Part shown: in pieces, positions 10,961 through 21,912 of the stretch | Layout: each line of letters begins with the position of its first letter | Numbering within the stretch: the first letter of the stretch is position 1 | NCBI GenBank assembly: GCA_023053575.1 | Contig: JAKZAP010000021.1 | Coordinates: 13,826,212 to 13,890,211, forward strand | Direction of reading: 5' to 3' | From: Branchinecta lynchi | Lineage: Eukaryota; Arthropoda; Branchiopoda; Anostraca; Branchinectidae | Length of the DNA: 64,000 nucleotides | Program-made: the position numbers and the translations under genes | The notes under the pieces: model-generated | What the model saw: only the letters and a program-made list of their open reading frames with translations | Databases searched by the model: none | Told to the model about the DNA's origin: nothing

Positions 10961-12247
10961 GGGTTGTCGACAAAACGTCCCCATTCGAAACGTCCCCGTG
11001 AGAAAACTTCCCCTTGGCGAAACGTCCCCGATCAAAACGTTCCCTGGCGAAACGTCCCCGGCTATAGAATTTTTATTTTCAGCGCTGACGGTAGCTAGGC
11101 CTATGAGACTACTGATTGCGTCATCAATTCAGACAAAAAATATTATTGGAATATAAACTTTGGAAAATCACGATGGGTTGACTATTTCAGCATTTAACCG
11201 ATACTCAAGAAACCTACCAAACTGTTGCTTCCGGCTATAGCCATTTCTTAAAGGACCCCTCGCACTACTGACTCCTAGGCTGTGTTTGCAACAAACAATG
11301 TACGGTTGTGACCGTTTTAAGCCTTTTCCGAAACCAGTTTTCTTGTAGCGAAAGCAGGAAACAATTTACAAAACCGGTTTCTCTGATGGAAAAACTTCTC
11401 GCAGACAACTGTCGACAGCGTGGTACACGTCCAAGGTATCAAAACATGTCAAGTGAGAAAATTAGCGTGGTTTTGCTAGCGGGGTTACAATGTACCGTAC
11501 GAAATAAGGGTCTCCGGGTTTAGAGATATATGGAGTAATTGCGGAAGCAAAGATTTATTGTTTTATCTTTTATTTAATTGGTTTTATTTTGTGTGTTAGT
11601 TTAGGCTGCGATATAACTCATTTGATCTCGCTTTTGTTCGATATTTAATTTGGTGATATACATTATTAAAAGATTTTATGAAAGGACCAAAACATTCTAA
11701 CCTATATTAACCATGTATCTCTACCTAACTAATAGTTCCATCCGCTTTCGTTTCCTCACTTCCCATGTTATTTTTAACCAGCATAGCGGCACTACGCTTA
11801 TTTTTGCATTTCCCTTGTTTGACTCATTTTGAGCCACAGCGGACTTCCCCTTTCTTTGAGGAGCATATTGGTGCTCCTCAGACTGTGCATGTTGCTTCAA
11901 ACGACCTAGAACTGACCAGTTACGAGTCATGTGCAAGTTGCAAGGCATATAACACGACATACTTTAACTGAAAACTGTACATTTAAGAAGCAACCAGTTC
12001 TATGTTCGATCTTTCCTGCTTATAAGGAATGTTCCCACATCTGTAATGCACACTCTGAAGTTGTTTTACTCGATCATGCACCTGAAGATCGAGGCGGACT
12101 TAAAAATCTATGCTCGGGGACTTTTCGCCACGGGGACGTTTTGACACAGGGACGTTTTGACACAGGGACGTTTCGACACGGAGACGTTTTGTCATAGGGA
12201 CGTTTCGCCGGGGACGTTTTGTCATGGGGATGTTTCGTCGGTAAGCC
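10961..12247 (+). mobile_element. Fold-back element with ACGTCCCC minisatellite ends, copy A
   Basis: The left end has several 15-18 bp units of the type AAAACGTCCCC (10970-11062). The right end has inverted units GGGGACGTTTTGTCA (12115-12240). Between them lie a TTAA-family segment (AAAGGACCCCTCGCAC at 11249) and a region with TTTGAGCCACAGCGGACTTC. An inverted copy B is at 13753-14633 with the same order of parts. A possible minus-strand frame (RNWSVLGRLKQHAQSEEHQY) is not recognised. It resembles Foldback/Galileo-type elements in architecture only. Confidence 0.65.
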
Positions 12248-12758
12248 ATTTCGTTGTCGGGTTCGTTCTATGCCCTATTGACTGCTATAGCGGACGAAAG
12301 TACCCATTGGTATAAATAAAACAGCAAAATGATGACGTCAAATATTGTCAACTGGGCAAGTGAAACGATATTCTTAACATGTGCGGACGAAGCAGCCAAG
12401 TAAAACGCGCCTCAAATGTATGAAATGCAAGATATACCGACTTTCATGCAAGAAATGCGCTTAAGGTAATTGCCAGTGTAGCAGTCTATTAACTCTCTGG
12501 TCTGGATAGTTTGTGCCCTGCAAATGCGAGAACGTCAGAAACGACAAATAACAGAAATAGGGATTTTTGTCCCTATTCCGGGATTTTTTCCCTCCAAATC
12601 TGAGGATTTTATTTTTGACTTTGTGGCACCCCTGAGCTTGACTGAGACAACCGAGTGTCCTCTTCCGGCAATGTTTCAATTGAACTATTGTTATTGAAGC
12701 TTTCCAGATAAGTTGAGTAGTCTGATATCCTGTCAAAAAATGTATTCATACTGCGGGC

Positions 12759-13155
12759 GCGATTTATTTGAGGTATTGGATCCAACTGAGGGCCAATTGC
12801 CTACCACTCCACGGTAGAAAAAAAGTGTTTGAAAGAAAAAAGAAGAATCCGGATGGGAAATATGCGTGTCCCCTTTGCGGTGGTGAAGATGAGGATATCG
12901 GTCATTTTATAAGCCGGTGCCAAGAGCTTTCGGATCTCCGTATGGAGATTTTCGGTGGGTATATCCCGACACTTCCTGGTATCCTGAAGTGTACATCCGC
13001 CCAGTCGATTAGTAAGATTTGTAGGTTTGTATCTAGAGCGTTGGAATATAGAAAGATTTCCGTAGATAAGCTGTATGTTGATTGACGTTTCTGAGTATTA
13101 ATAACCTGTACCTGTATATGGCCCTCGGGCTTTTTCAAATACAATTATTATTATT
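12759..13155 (+). mobile_element. 5'-truncated LINE, C-terminal zinc-finger end, with TSD
   Basis: It encodes the C-terminus of a non-LTR retrotransposon protein: YWIQLRANCLPLHGRKK, then a Cys/His finger (CPLCGGEDEDIGHFISRC), then about 60 residues to a TGA at 13083. It ends in an ATT-repeat tail. ACTGCGGGC flanks both sides (12750-12758 and 13156-13164), a clean 9-bp target-site duplication. The protein is related to the longer LINE at 28450-29729 (RADCLP, CPMCGK, CQELKDLRKEIFG), so both belong to one or two close families. It is 397 bp and not functional. Confidence 0.85.
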
Positions 13156-13752
13156 ACTGCGGGCCCATACTAATTAATGTTGTCCATGCATTAATGGAGG
13201 ACCGACCTACCGAGGGACGGACAGATAGAAATTGGGAACGTTACATGGCACTAGGGCGAAGGGGCGACATAAAAATAAAATAAAAATCTCGCGATAACAG
13301 AGAACAGTTAGGAACGCAAAGAGGTGATGTTATGTTGTTAATAGTGAATATGTGGTCTTCCCGGTATTCAAATGCCACGGACCTATGGTCTTGAATCTAT
13401 ATCTTTATTTTATTGAATGCCTACAAAGGCGAGATTGTGAACCAGCTTGAAGCGGTTGTCGGCGAAACGTCCCCTGGCTGAACGTGACGAAACGTCATCG
13501 TGACTAATCGACGTGATTCGCATCTAAACATGCTTATTTTAATGTTCTGTCATGGGGCTACAGGTGCCGGCTGGTGAAACCCTTTAGTGTAAGCAGGCTA
13601 CTAGTAATTATATACTGCTAACGATATAAAAAAGGAAAGTCAGGTGCCGGCATTGACACCCTGGAACTTGGTGTACAGTTAAATCGAGGATGGGCAACCC
13701 CTTTGTTCAATATGTGAAGCTGAACTCTTTACACTGTTTCCGCGGTTTTGTT

Positions 13753-14633
13753 GGCTTACTGACGAAACGTCTCCATGACAAAACGTCCCCGGCGAAACGT
13801 CCCAGTGTCAAAACGTCTCCGTGTCAAAACGTCCCCGGGACAAAACGTCTCCAAGCACAGATTTTAAAGTTCGCCTCGATCTTCAGGTGCATGATCGAGG
13901 TAAAACGTGTGCATTACAGATGCGGGAACATTTTTATAAGCAGGAAAGATCGGACATAGAACCGGTTGCTTAATAATTTTTTTTTTTTCAGTTAAAGTAT
14001 ATCGTGTAATATGCCTCGCAACTTGCAATTGACTCGTAACTGACCAGTTCTAGGTCGTTTGAAACAACATGCACAATCCAATATGCTCCTCAGAGAAAGG
14101 GGAAGCCCGCTGTGGCTCAAAGAGAGTCAAAGATACTGAAAGATACAAGAAATTGAACCTGGGGGATATGAATACTCAGTCCAGGATCCTTCCTTGGACT
14201 GAAATCACTTTTCCTGTTGTCGCTACAAGTCAACGGGTCTCGGAAAAGGCTTAAAACAGCCAAAACCGTGGGTTATTTGCTGCAAGCGCAGCCTATTTCT
14301 AAGTATTCGAATATTTTAAAATACTGTAAGTTGAAGAGTAAACAGTGCGAGGGGTCCTTGAAGAAATGGCTATAGCCGGGAGCAACACTCTGGTCGGTTT
14401 CTTGAGTATTGGTTAAATACTGAAGTAGTCAACCCATAGTGATTTCCAAAAGTTTATATTCAACAAACTTTTTTGTCTGAATTGATGAGGCAATCAATGA
14501 TCTCATAGTCCTAGCTATCCCTCAGCAATGAAAAAAAAATTCTATAGCCGGGGACTTTTCGCCAGAAGACGTTTTGATCGGGGACGTTTTGTCGTGGAGC
14601 CGTTTTGTCATGGGGACGTTTTGTCGACAACCC
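13753..14633 (-). mobile_element. Fold-back element with ACGTCCCC minisatellite ends, copy B (inverted)
   Basis: The left end carries GACGAAACGTCTCC and ACAAAACGTCCCC units (13761-13855). The right end carries GGGGACGTTTTGTC units (14555-14626). Reverse complement aligns with copy A, including CTTCAGGTGCATGATCGAGG, CTAGAACTGGTCAGTTACGAG (against GACCAG in A) and GTGCGAGGGGTCCTTGAAG. It lacks several hundred bases of the A interior. An extra pair of ACGTCCCC units at 13455-13500 lies just outside. Confidence 0.65.
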
Positions 14634-14639
14634 GTTTTG

Positions 14640-15120
14640 TTTGCCTCTCCACATATCGCTGCTAAAACATCCTAGCTGACGTATCCGATTCATGAATATA
14701 TTTACCTCCCACCCCCTTCCTCCCATAGTTTCTTTATCAAGCGTCACCTTTTCTCTACTTTAAAAATGGACGTATGACGTTTTCGCCACAAAATAATTAC
14801 TCAAAACATTATTCCCTAGCAGTCAGCGCTGGGCAAGATTCGTCATCCTGCATGAAAGGCCTCCCAGCGCGGCGAATTTCACTCCCACGTCACCCCCTTT
14901 CTCCCACCGGCTTCTGTCAAGGACTATGCAGCAGAGCGCTACCGAAGCCGATAAATTGTTTAATTTGGTTGTTCGTTGGAAAACAGAAGATGGGAATAAT
15001 TGGCTACTAAGGATTCCTTCCGTGTGTTCTTAATTATGATAGTACGTCATACGCGGGGCCATGCAAGGATTCGATTCCGAATCAAGGGCTAGTTACGCAT
15101 CAGAATACACCATTTCATGC
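14640..15120. other. Stretch without a recognisable gene
   Basis: No exon signal or protein motif. At 15060-15140 a short repeat (AGGATTCGATTCCGAATC to ACCATTTCATGCTTAGGATT) matches the right end of the window around 63640-63720. Confidence 0.5.
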
Positions 15121-15124
15121 TTAG

Positions 15125-15760
15125 GATTCCAGTCCGTCCTTAAAAAACAAGACGAAAGGTTTCGACGGGATCCGAACGATTTAATATTCGATACAGGAAA
15201 TTGTGTTTTGTCTTCACCAGACTCCTTGATCTGAGCAAACCAAAATCAGATATGGGTTCAGTCTGTCGACGTATACTTACGTTCAGGGTCGTTGCAAGGG
15301 GATTCATCAACTTTTGGTGCGAAGGCCCCAGATTTCAATAAAATTGTTCGGTATTTTTTCGATACCAGAACCTTAGGTATATTACAGGATTTCGGTAGTT
15401 ATACAGAATCCCAAATAGGCTAACGGGCCGAATCTGTTCGATGTAATGATCGTGATTCGGTATAATTACCGGTGTTCGGGGACTTATCCCCTAATCAACT
15501 TCAAATAAAACATTTACTTTTAAAAAACTTCCGGTTCTTGCCGGATTTCGGGCGAACTACTTGTCCAGCGAGAAAATGATTTTCATAATCATGTCTTTTT
15601 ACTCCTTCATCGACTATCTCATTAGCTGTTTAAACATATTTTGTTTGACCCTTCGAGAGTCATCGTGCTCACAGACAGACAGACGGACAGATGGCAGACG
15701 AACTTTTGCGATGTCATAGGTATCCCTCCACATACGTTTTGGGATATCAATAATTTAAAG
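15125..15760 (-). mobile_element. GGGATCCCA-family element, decayed copy with insertion
   Basis: The left end ACAAGACGAAAGGTTTCGAC and the right end AGGTATCCCTCCACATACG, GTTTTGGGATA mark the two termini in inverse orientation. One array unit remains (CCGGATTTCGGGCGAACTAC). A TTCGGTATA-rich block at 15330-15480 interrupts it and also occurs near 5030-5170. Confidence 0.55.
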
Positions 15761-15956
15761 TTCGAATTCTCATTATCTAGGATTCCTTAAAATATCGGTA
15801 ACATTGTAGGCTCTGCCCCCCCCCCTCCCCATAACAAATGTAGCAGACTCTTTTGTAGAATATTAAAAGATTCCAAGACTATTTTATTGCAGGTCCTACT
15901 ACTTTCAGCTAATCACGAAGGATTGTGCACTCTCGACTGTATCGCAGACAGCAAGT

Positions 15957-16366
15957 CTTTGTATCGCATCTTTAATCATCTCAAACTCCGAATAAATAAG
16001 AAATGAATTACGGAAAACATATTGCTCCAGCTTCGGATGTATAAGTGTAGGTTAGGTTGGATTATTTATAATAATAACGAACGAACAAATATCGTTTTCG
16101 ACATCGATATTTGGTCCGATATATCGATCTATCGATATCCAATATATCGTATCTTAATCAATCTCGAACTCCGAATAAATAAGAAATGAATTACGGAAAA
16201 TATACTGCTCCAATTTCGTATGTATAAGTGTAGGTTATGTTGGATTATTTGCAATATTTACGAATGGACAAATATCGTTTTCGATATCGATATTTACGTT
16301 TCGATATCGATATTTGGTCCGATATATGGATATATCGTTATCGATATCGAATATCGCCCAACACTA
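15957..16366. mobile_element. Partial hAT-like element rich in ATCGATAT
   Basis: The right end is AATATCGCCCAACACTA, identical to the inverted repeat of the complete copy at 16868-17235. The interior is duplicated: CTCCGAATAAATAAGAAATG and AAGTGTAGGTTAGGTTGGAT each occur twice (about 15985/16160 and 16045/16225). No matching left terminus was found, so the 5' end is rearranged. Confidence 0.65.
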
Positions 16367-16607
16367 GAGTCGGCTTCAGTATATTTTGCTTCTGGTGAAG
16401 GTAATTCAGTGGCGACCAAACTTTTTTTCATATGTGTAGGATGAATGAAACTTGGCAGGTATATTTAACTTGGAAAAAGTCACTTTCCCCATCAGACCCT
16501 CTGGGAGTGCAATAGAGGTATGCGTATTAGAACATTCGTTAACTTCGAAATTTGCCATTTTCATGCACTTGCTGTGGCTAAATATATGTACCAGTTAGCC
16601 TAAGTAC

Positions 16608-17392
16608 TACTCTCCTCGCACTATTCACTCTTCAACTTGCAGTATTTTAAAGTATTTGAATACTTTAACTATGCTGTGTTTTCAATAAGTAACCAACTGT
16701 TTTGGCTGTTTTAAGCCTTTTCCGAGACCCGTTGACTTGTAGCGAAACAAGGAAACAATTTACATAACCGATTTTCCTGATGGAAAAACTTCTCACAGAC
16801 AACCGTCGCGCAACCGTCTCGAACCGTCGACAGCGTGATACGCATCGAAGGTAGCAAAAGATGGCAATAGTGTTGGGCGATATTCGATATCGATAACGAT
16901 ATATCGATATATCGTACCAAATATCGATATCGAATATCGAAATGTAAATATCGATATCGAAAACGATATTTTTTCATTCACAATTATTGTAAATAATCCA
17001 ACATAACCTACATTTATACATCCGAAATTGAAGCAATATGTTTACGTAATTCAGTTCTTATTTATTCGGAATGCAAGATGCTATTTAACGACAATTTCGT
17101 TAGTAAATTTTGGCAAAACGAGACGTATCATATAGCGAAACATACTAAGGAAATATCGATATCGATTATCGAATATCGAAAGTGAAAATATCGATATATC
17201 GATATATCGAAAAATCCAAATATCGCCCAACACTAGATGGCAAGTGAGAGAATCAGCGAGGTTTTGTTAGAGGGGATAGAATGTACCGCACGAAACGTGT
17301 GTCTCCAGGATCAGAAATATATGTAGTGATTACGGAAGTAGTTTGCATTAGCATTGTGAAACATGATATGGCAACATTACGAAAGGATCTTC
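16608..17392 (+). mobile_element. TTAA-family MITE interrupted by a hAT element
   Basis: Left part (CCTCGCACTATTCACTCTTC, then GGCTGTTTTAAGCC and CCGAGACCCGTTGACTTG) and right part (AAGTGAGAGAATCAGCGAGG, then AGAATGTACCGCACGAAACG) together match the uninterrupted copy at 56644-57011. The insertion point is exactly the 8-bp TSD of the hAT element. The TTAA target is degraded here. Confidence 0.65.
16868..17235. mobile_element. Non-autonomous hAT element with 8-bp TSD
   Basis: 368 bp. Terminal inverted repeats are TAGTGTTGGGCGATATT at the left and AATATCGCCCAACACTA at the right. The TSD GATGGCAA is at 16860-16867 and 17236-17243. The interior consists mostly of ATCGATAT words and AAGAAC/GAATAAATAAG segments, with no coding capacity. 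An 8-bp TSD with TAG-starting ends is diagnostic of the hAT superfamily. The empty site is visible in the related sequence near 56875. Confidence 0.9.
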
Positions 17393-17404
17393 AAGTTAAT
17401 CTTC

Positions 17405-18148
17405 GATCCGAATCTCCATGAGTTGATGTGCTGTATGGAAAAGTTGAGATACGGTTGATAGTGGCGAAAATACTGCCAGGAATTCCAGTCAACAAGAAAG
17501 ACTCTGATCGGACAGTAAGACTCACTCGTCCACAAAAATTATGGCAGACCGATGCAAAATGCAATTGAAGTTGTTGATTGTTTATGCGCAATAACATTCC
17601 TACAATTAAGTTTTAGATTCGCCTTATGGTTCTAGTGCCAAGATCCTCTCATCTCAGAGTCATGTATAATCCTTCCGCGTACTACGCTAGAAGAGCCATC
17701 TACGCGCGTTTTCCGAAACTCTTCTCCACTTCGTTTCAGCCATATAGTAGTAGCGATCAGACAAGACGGGCGTCAAAAACTGTCCGGCGGACTAAAAAAA
17801 GAAAAAGTGAAAAACAGCTTAAACCTTTATTTGTGGAGTCATAAACAAACATTAGAAACAGTAAACTTTCACAAAATCATCAATATGTGAAGTAACTCTG
17901 AAATCACATGAAAGTTTTAAGAGCTGGGGTTGCTCTCTCTGCATGCAATCTGTACCAGCTCGTCGCCAGCATCCAACGTTGACACGGTGACACCTGGAGC
18001 ACGGTACCAAGGACTATCACTGCGGCCAGAGGTGTCGCTGACGACAGTAGCGTCGTTCCCTATATAAGACCTGTCCATCAGTGGACACGGTGACTCTGTT
18101 GGGATGGAAGACAAAGAAGGACATTAGGCTTGAGCCCAGACTGGCTAG
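17405..18148 (-). repeat. Inverted duplication, right arm
   Basis: Reverse-complement copy of 4163-4988 (see there). On the minus strand it reads GNDATVVSDTSGRSDSPWYR, then APGVTVSTLDAGDELVQIAC. Differences between the arms are scattered substitutions and one missing block, so the duplication is old. It abuts the TTAA-family element on the left. Confidence 0.6.
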
Positions 18149-18183
18149 AGCTTGGCTAGAGCCTAGAAGGCTACTGGAGCCTA

Positions 18184-18624
18184 CAGGAGTGCTGCATGAA
18201 GCCGCCACCCTAAACTCCTATTTTTGGGAAATGACTTAGGGAAAAAGAGTAAAGGTTGAGATAAAATCCAGTGGAGTATCCTGAAAGGAAGCTTAGAACC
18301 TTCACTTTCTGTTGGTACCATAGTTTACTTGTAATTGTTCAAGGCTAAGCTGGAGAACACAAAAGAATATAGGCACCCAAGTGATCATGAAGTCGCCCAC
18401 TTTGCTAAAAATAGTATTTTGCTACATGGTGAAGTTAGAGGCCAGCTGTTTGGTCAGAGAGGTTCCTTGACCTTTTGCAAATAACAAAATTTGCTGTTTT
18501 CTTGGAATTTGCATGATTTTTCTGGGGGTGGCAGCTTCATGATCCAAGGTGGCAGGATCATGTACCATGGCCAATTGGGGGGTGGGCGGTGCCATAGTAA
18601 GGGCGGCTTCATGCAACACTCCTG
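18184..18624. mobile_element. MITE with CAGGAGTG ends and TA target
   Basis: 441 bp. It begins TA|CAGGAGTGCTGCATGAAG and ends CTTCATGCAACACTCCTG|TA, with inverted repeats reaching GCCGCC. TA duplication suggests a Tc1/mariner-type non-autonomous element. Inside, GGCAGCTTCATGATCC and GGCAGGATCATGTACCATGG form a further imperfect repeat. Confidence 0.75.
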
Positions 18625-18629
18625 TATAC

Positions 18630-19585
18630 TATTTCTGTCGGTTTCTATTTTCATCAGCACCCGACGGCATTAGTTTTCTAGCTTAGATGTACCTTAGATG
18701 CACCACAACCTGTCTAAAATAGTTAAACCTGGTGAAAGATGTGTGTTTAACATCATATTCACTGATAAATCTTTCTAAATTCAGATATTTAAGCCATGTT
18801 GTGATGGAAATAGAATCACGGCATCCGGCATTGTTACAGTACAAGAGAGTTGACTTCAAGTTCTGTAAGTAAAAACAGGCCAAAAAGACAAAGATCTTCA
18901 CTGTTTAAAACACTAAATGTTTTTCAAATATTGAATTCATGTTTGTTTCTAACGATCATACAGTTTGCTTTCATATTTTTCCAAGTACCTAGGTTAAACA
19001 ATGATTATGTGAGGGAAACAAAATTCGGATGACCAGCTGTAACGGTAACAAAGTCCCCAGAAAATTTGTGGGTCATCACAGGAAATCATGTACTGGCAAT
19101 GCAGCTTGCACGCTATTATCTCGTAAGAAAACCTAGGATGAAGAAGAAGAAAATGGCTTTCTTTTGATATATTGTTGACATTTTTTGGAAATTTCTGTGG
19201 TGAGTAAAAGACAACCAAAGTTGACCAATGGAATAGACAGGTTAACTTCTGATGGAAATAGTAGAGGCTCCAGTAGTTAGGCCTAGCCTAAGTACATCAC
19301 AGTACAGTAGAAGTATGCTTATGTGAACAGTTACTTTAATGTGAACAGTCCAGTTTTGGGCTAAATGGCAAAATGAAGATCTAAAATATCTATGCAGGTG
19401 TTTTCAGACTGTTTTCAGATGCCCTGATCCACCACTAATCAGCCCCTAATCTACTTTGGCTAACTGGTAGTTAGCTTTAGACACAGCAAGTGCTTGAAAA
19501 TGCATGTCAACAAACATTCACATAAGCATACCTGTACTGTACAGGAGAGGTACCCAATCTCAGACCTCCCTCAGACAGGATTTCT
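18630..19585. other. Stretch without a recognisable gene
   Basis: AT-rich, with no exon-like frame or domain. CTGTACAGGAGAGGTACCCA near 19537 resembles the end of the MITE family at 20180, but no second end was found. Confidence 0.5.
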
Positions 19586-19590
19586 AGTCT

Positions 19591-20010
19591 TAACAAGACC
19601 AAAGGTTTTGATCGGATCACAAAATTCTAACGATTTGATTCAAACAATTGTGTCATGCCTTCGCCATTCAGTCTCCGTCAGATTCCTTGAACATTTTAAC
19701 TGTTAAATAAAGTTCAAAAATGGATTCAGCATGTCTCCTTACCCCCTAAATCAATTATCTCAATAGCTTTAAAAAAAATTTTTCCCCTTAATTTGAAACC
19801 TCTCCCCCACCCTTAAATATAGGGCTACAGAGCCCATTTACGAACTTGACTTTTCCCTTGACCCAGAGGATCCTCCCACAAAGTTTCATCAAAATATCTC
19901 ATTCCTTCCGAGAGCTATCATGCTAACAGATGGATGGACGGACAGACTGACAACTTTTGCGATGTCATAGGTACGGTATCCCTCCACTTACATTTTGAGA
20001 TCCCAAAAAG
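19591..20010 (-). mobile_element. GGGATCCCA-family element, short copy
   Basis: Both ends are present (AACAAGACCAAAGGTTTTGA at the left, ACTTACATTTTGAGATCCCA at the right), but the 137-bp array is missing. The sequence passes from the GCCAGATTCCTTGAACATTT block to GATTCAGCATGTCTCC and then to the CTCCCCCACCC terminal part. An internal deletion derivative of about 420 bp. Confidence 0.7.
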
Positions 20011-20179
20011 GACAAAAAAAATATGACAAACACACTAGATGAAGCTAATCCTAGAAAGAATTACTTACATACTAAAAAAAAAAAAATTTTGCTTCAATAT
20101 TTCTAGTTAAACATATTTTTGTTTTCCAACAATTCCTCCTCATTGTTACCTGAGCCCCTGAAGTCATACAGGCAGAGTA

Positions 20180-20391
20180 CAGGAGGGATATCCAACCTCA
20201 AATTTATATGACCTTCAACTTGACCTGAAAACCTTACAAGGAAATTTCTGTGCAGTCCAGAACAGGTCCTGGGTCACTCTGGGTCTCCTTCTTGACAGTT
20301 AGAACCATTTTAGGACTGGACTGAAATTTCCTTCCAACCTTTTTAGGCCAGGTTCAAGGCTCTGTAAATTCGAGTTTGGATAACCCTCCTG
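20180..20391. mobile_element. Small MITE (212 bp) with long imperfect inverted repeats and TA target
   Basis: TA|CAGGAGGGATATCCAA on the left and TTGGATAACCCTCCTG|TA on the right; the pairing continues for about 75 bases, almost to the centre, so the element could form a hairpin. A decayed relative is at 26200-26391. The TA target and ends similar to 18184-18624 suggest the Tc1/mariner type. Confidence 0.75.
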
Positions 20392-20595
20392 TATTCATTG
20401 ATGTAATTGACAAAGTGATGAAAAAGGTAGAGCTACCAAAGTTAGAAAACCAGAAAATCTCTTTTCAGCAGCTTTTAATTAAACAAAAATGCATAGAATT
20501 TGAATATTTTGTGTCCGATCAGGCGATTAACCAAGATAACTCAAAATATAGTTTTATTTGGAAACTAGTTGGAGAGAGTATTCATCCTTAAACTC

Positions 20596-20704
20596 AACTG
20601 CTTACAATGATGATAAACAATAGACACAAGACGACCCCCGCTAGGTGGCGGACCATAGTACAAATTTACACCGCTAGGTAATGCTCGTAATAACATATAC
20701 AACA
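20596..20704 (-). repeat. Start of the gypsy 3' LTR
   Basis: On the minus strand a purine tract GGGGAAGG (20705-20712) is followed by TGTTGTATATGTTATTACGA, the expected TG start of an LTR. Only about 110 bp can be assigned. No second LTR is present in the window, so the length cannot be checked. Confidence 0.6.
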
Positions 20705-20743
20705 CCTTCCCCGACGTAAATAAATACTGGGATCATCAACTGA

Positions 20744-21900
20744 TCAGCTACGGTATCGAATTGGCGGTCTACGCACTCTGGATGGATTGCGACGAACGTT
20801 ACTAGTGCTCTCATCAACAATGCTTTCATTTTGCTGCTGTTCCTGTACATTCGAATGCTGCTCTACCACATTCGGACTCTGCTCTACCACATTCGGACAC
20901 TGATTCGTCACATTCATTCCAGTTATCCAATCATCCGGATCATCCTCATTCGACTCTACTTTACTTCTGCGCATTTGGTTGACATGTCGTTTCCACCGTT
21001 GATTAGCCACCTGCACTATGTACACTACACTTGATTTACATTCAAACACCGTTCCACACACCCAAGCATTCGTTCTGTAATCCCTAACTGCCACCTTCTC
21101 CCCCGCCACGAAACTTCGGACACGCTTAACTGGTTCATTTTCAGTATTTTTAAGCCGACCCGCCTCCGCGACATTTGGTTTAATCAAATCAAGTCGCGTA
21201 CGCAATGCACGACCCAAAAATATTTCCGCTGGAGATTTCCCTGTACTAATGTTTACACTACTGCGATTTGAAAACAAAAACCTACTCAGTACTAACTCCT
21301 TTTTCTCTGGCTCATTCATCAACAACGCGCTCATCTTTTTTTTAAATGTCCGGACATATCTTTCGACTTGCCCATTTGACTGTGGGCAATATGGCTGTGA
21401 CGTCACGTGCTTGATCCCGTTACATTCTAAAAACTGCGAAAATTCCCCGCTGTAAACTGTGGACCTTTGTCACTGACCAATACCTTTGGTAAACCATACC
21501 TTGCAAATATGCCCCTTAACCCGCAAATCGTCTTTTCTGCTGTGGTTTTACCCATTCTAACCACTTCAACCCATTTTGAATATGAATCAACCAATAATAA
21601 ATACATATCACCATGAAATGGACCGGCAAAATCCACATGGACCCTTGACCAAGGTTGCTCATCATTCGGCCAATTCACATATATTCCAGGCGGACTTGCA
21701 GTCACAGTCATACATTCCTTGCATGACAAAGCAACTGATTCAATATCCGAGTCAATATCAGGCCACCACACTCGAGTACGTGCGAGCGCTTTCATATTGA
21801 CCATACCAATGTGTCCTGCATGTAACTCATCCAAATACATCTTCCTCAACTTTTCTGGCAAAACAACTCGAATTCCACGCAGCACACATTGATTTTCAAT
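20744..21900 (-). pseudogene. Gypsy integrase (pol C-terminus)
   Basis: From high to low coordinate: HHCC-type start (HAGHIGMVNMKALAR with WWP, then CKEC), catalytic core with HVDFAGPF (first Asp) and LVSDKGPQF (second Asp), then PYCPQSNGQVERYVRTFKK with the Glu following. The C-terminal part includes FLGRALRTRLD, and GEKVAVRDYRTNAWVCGTV fits a gypsy C-terminal beta-barrel. The frame is broken once at about 21430 (a run of G has lost a base), so no complete integrase can be made. It ends RRPPIRYRS stop at 20744. Confidence 0.88.
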
Positions 21901-21912
21901 CGTTAACTCAGA

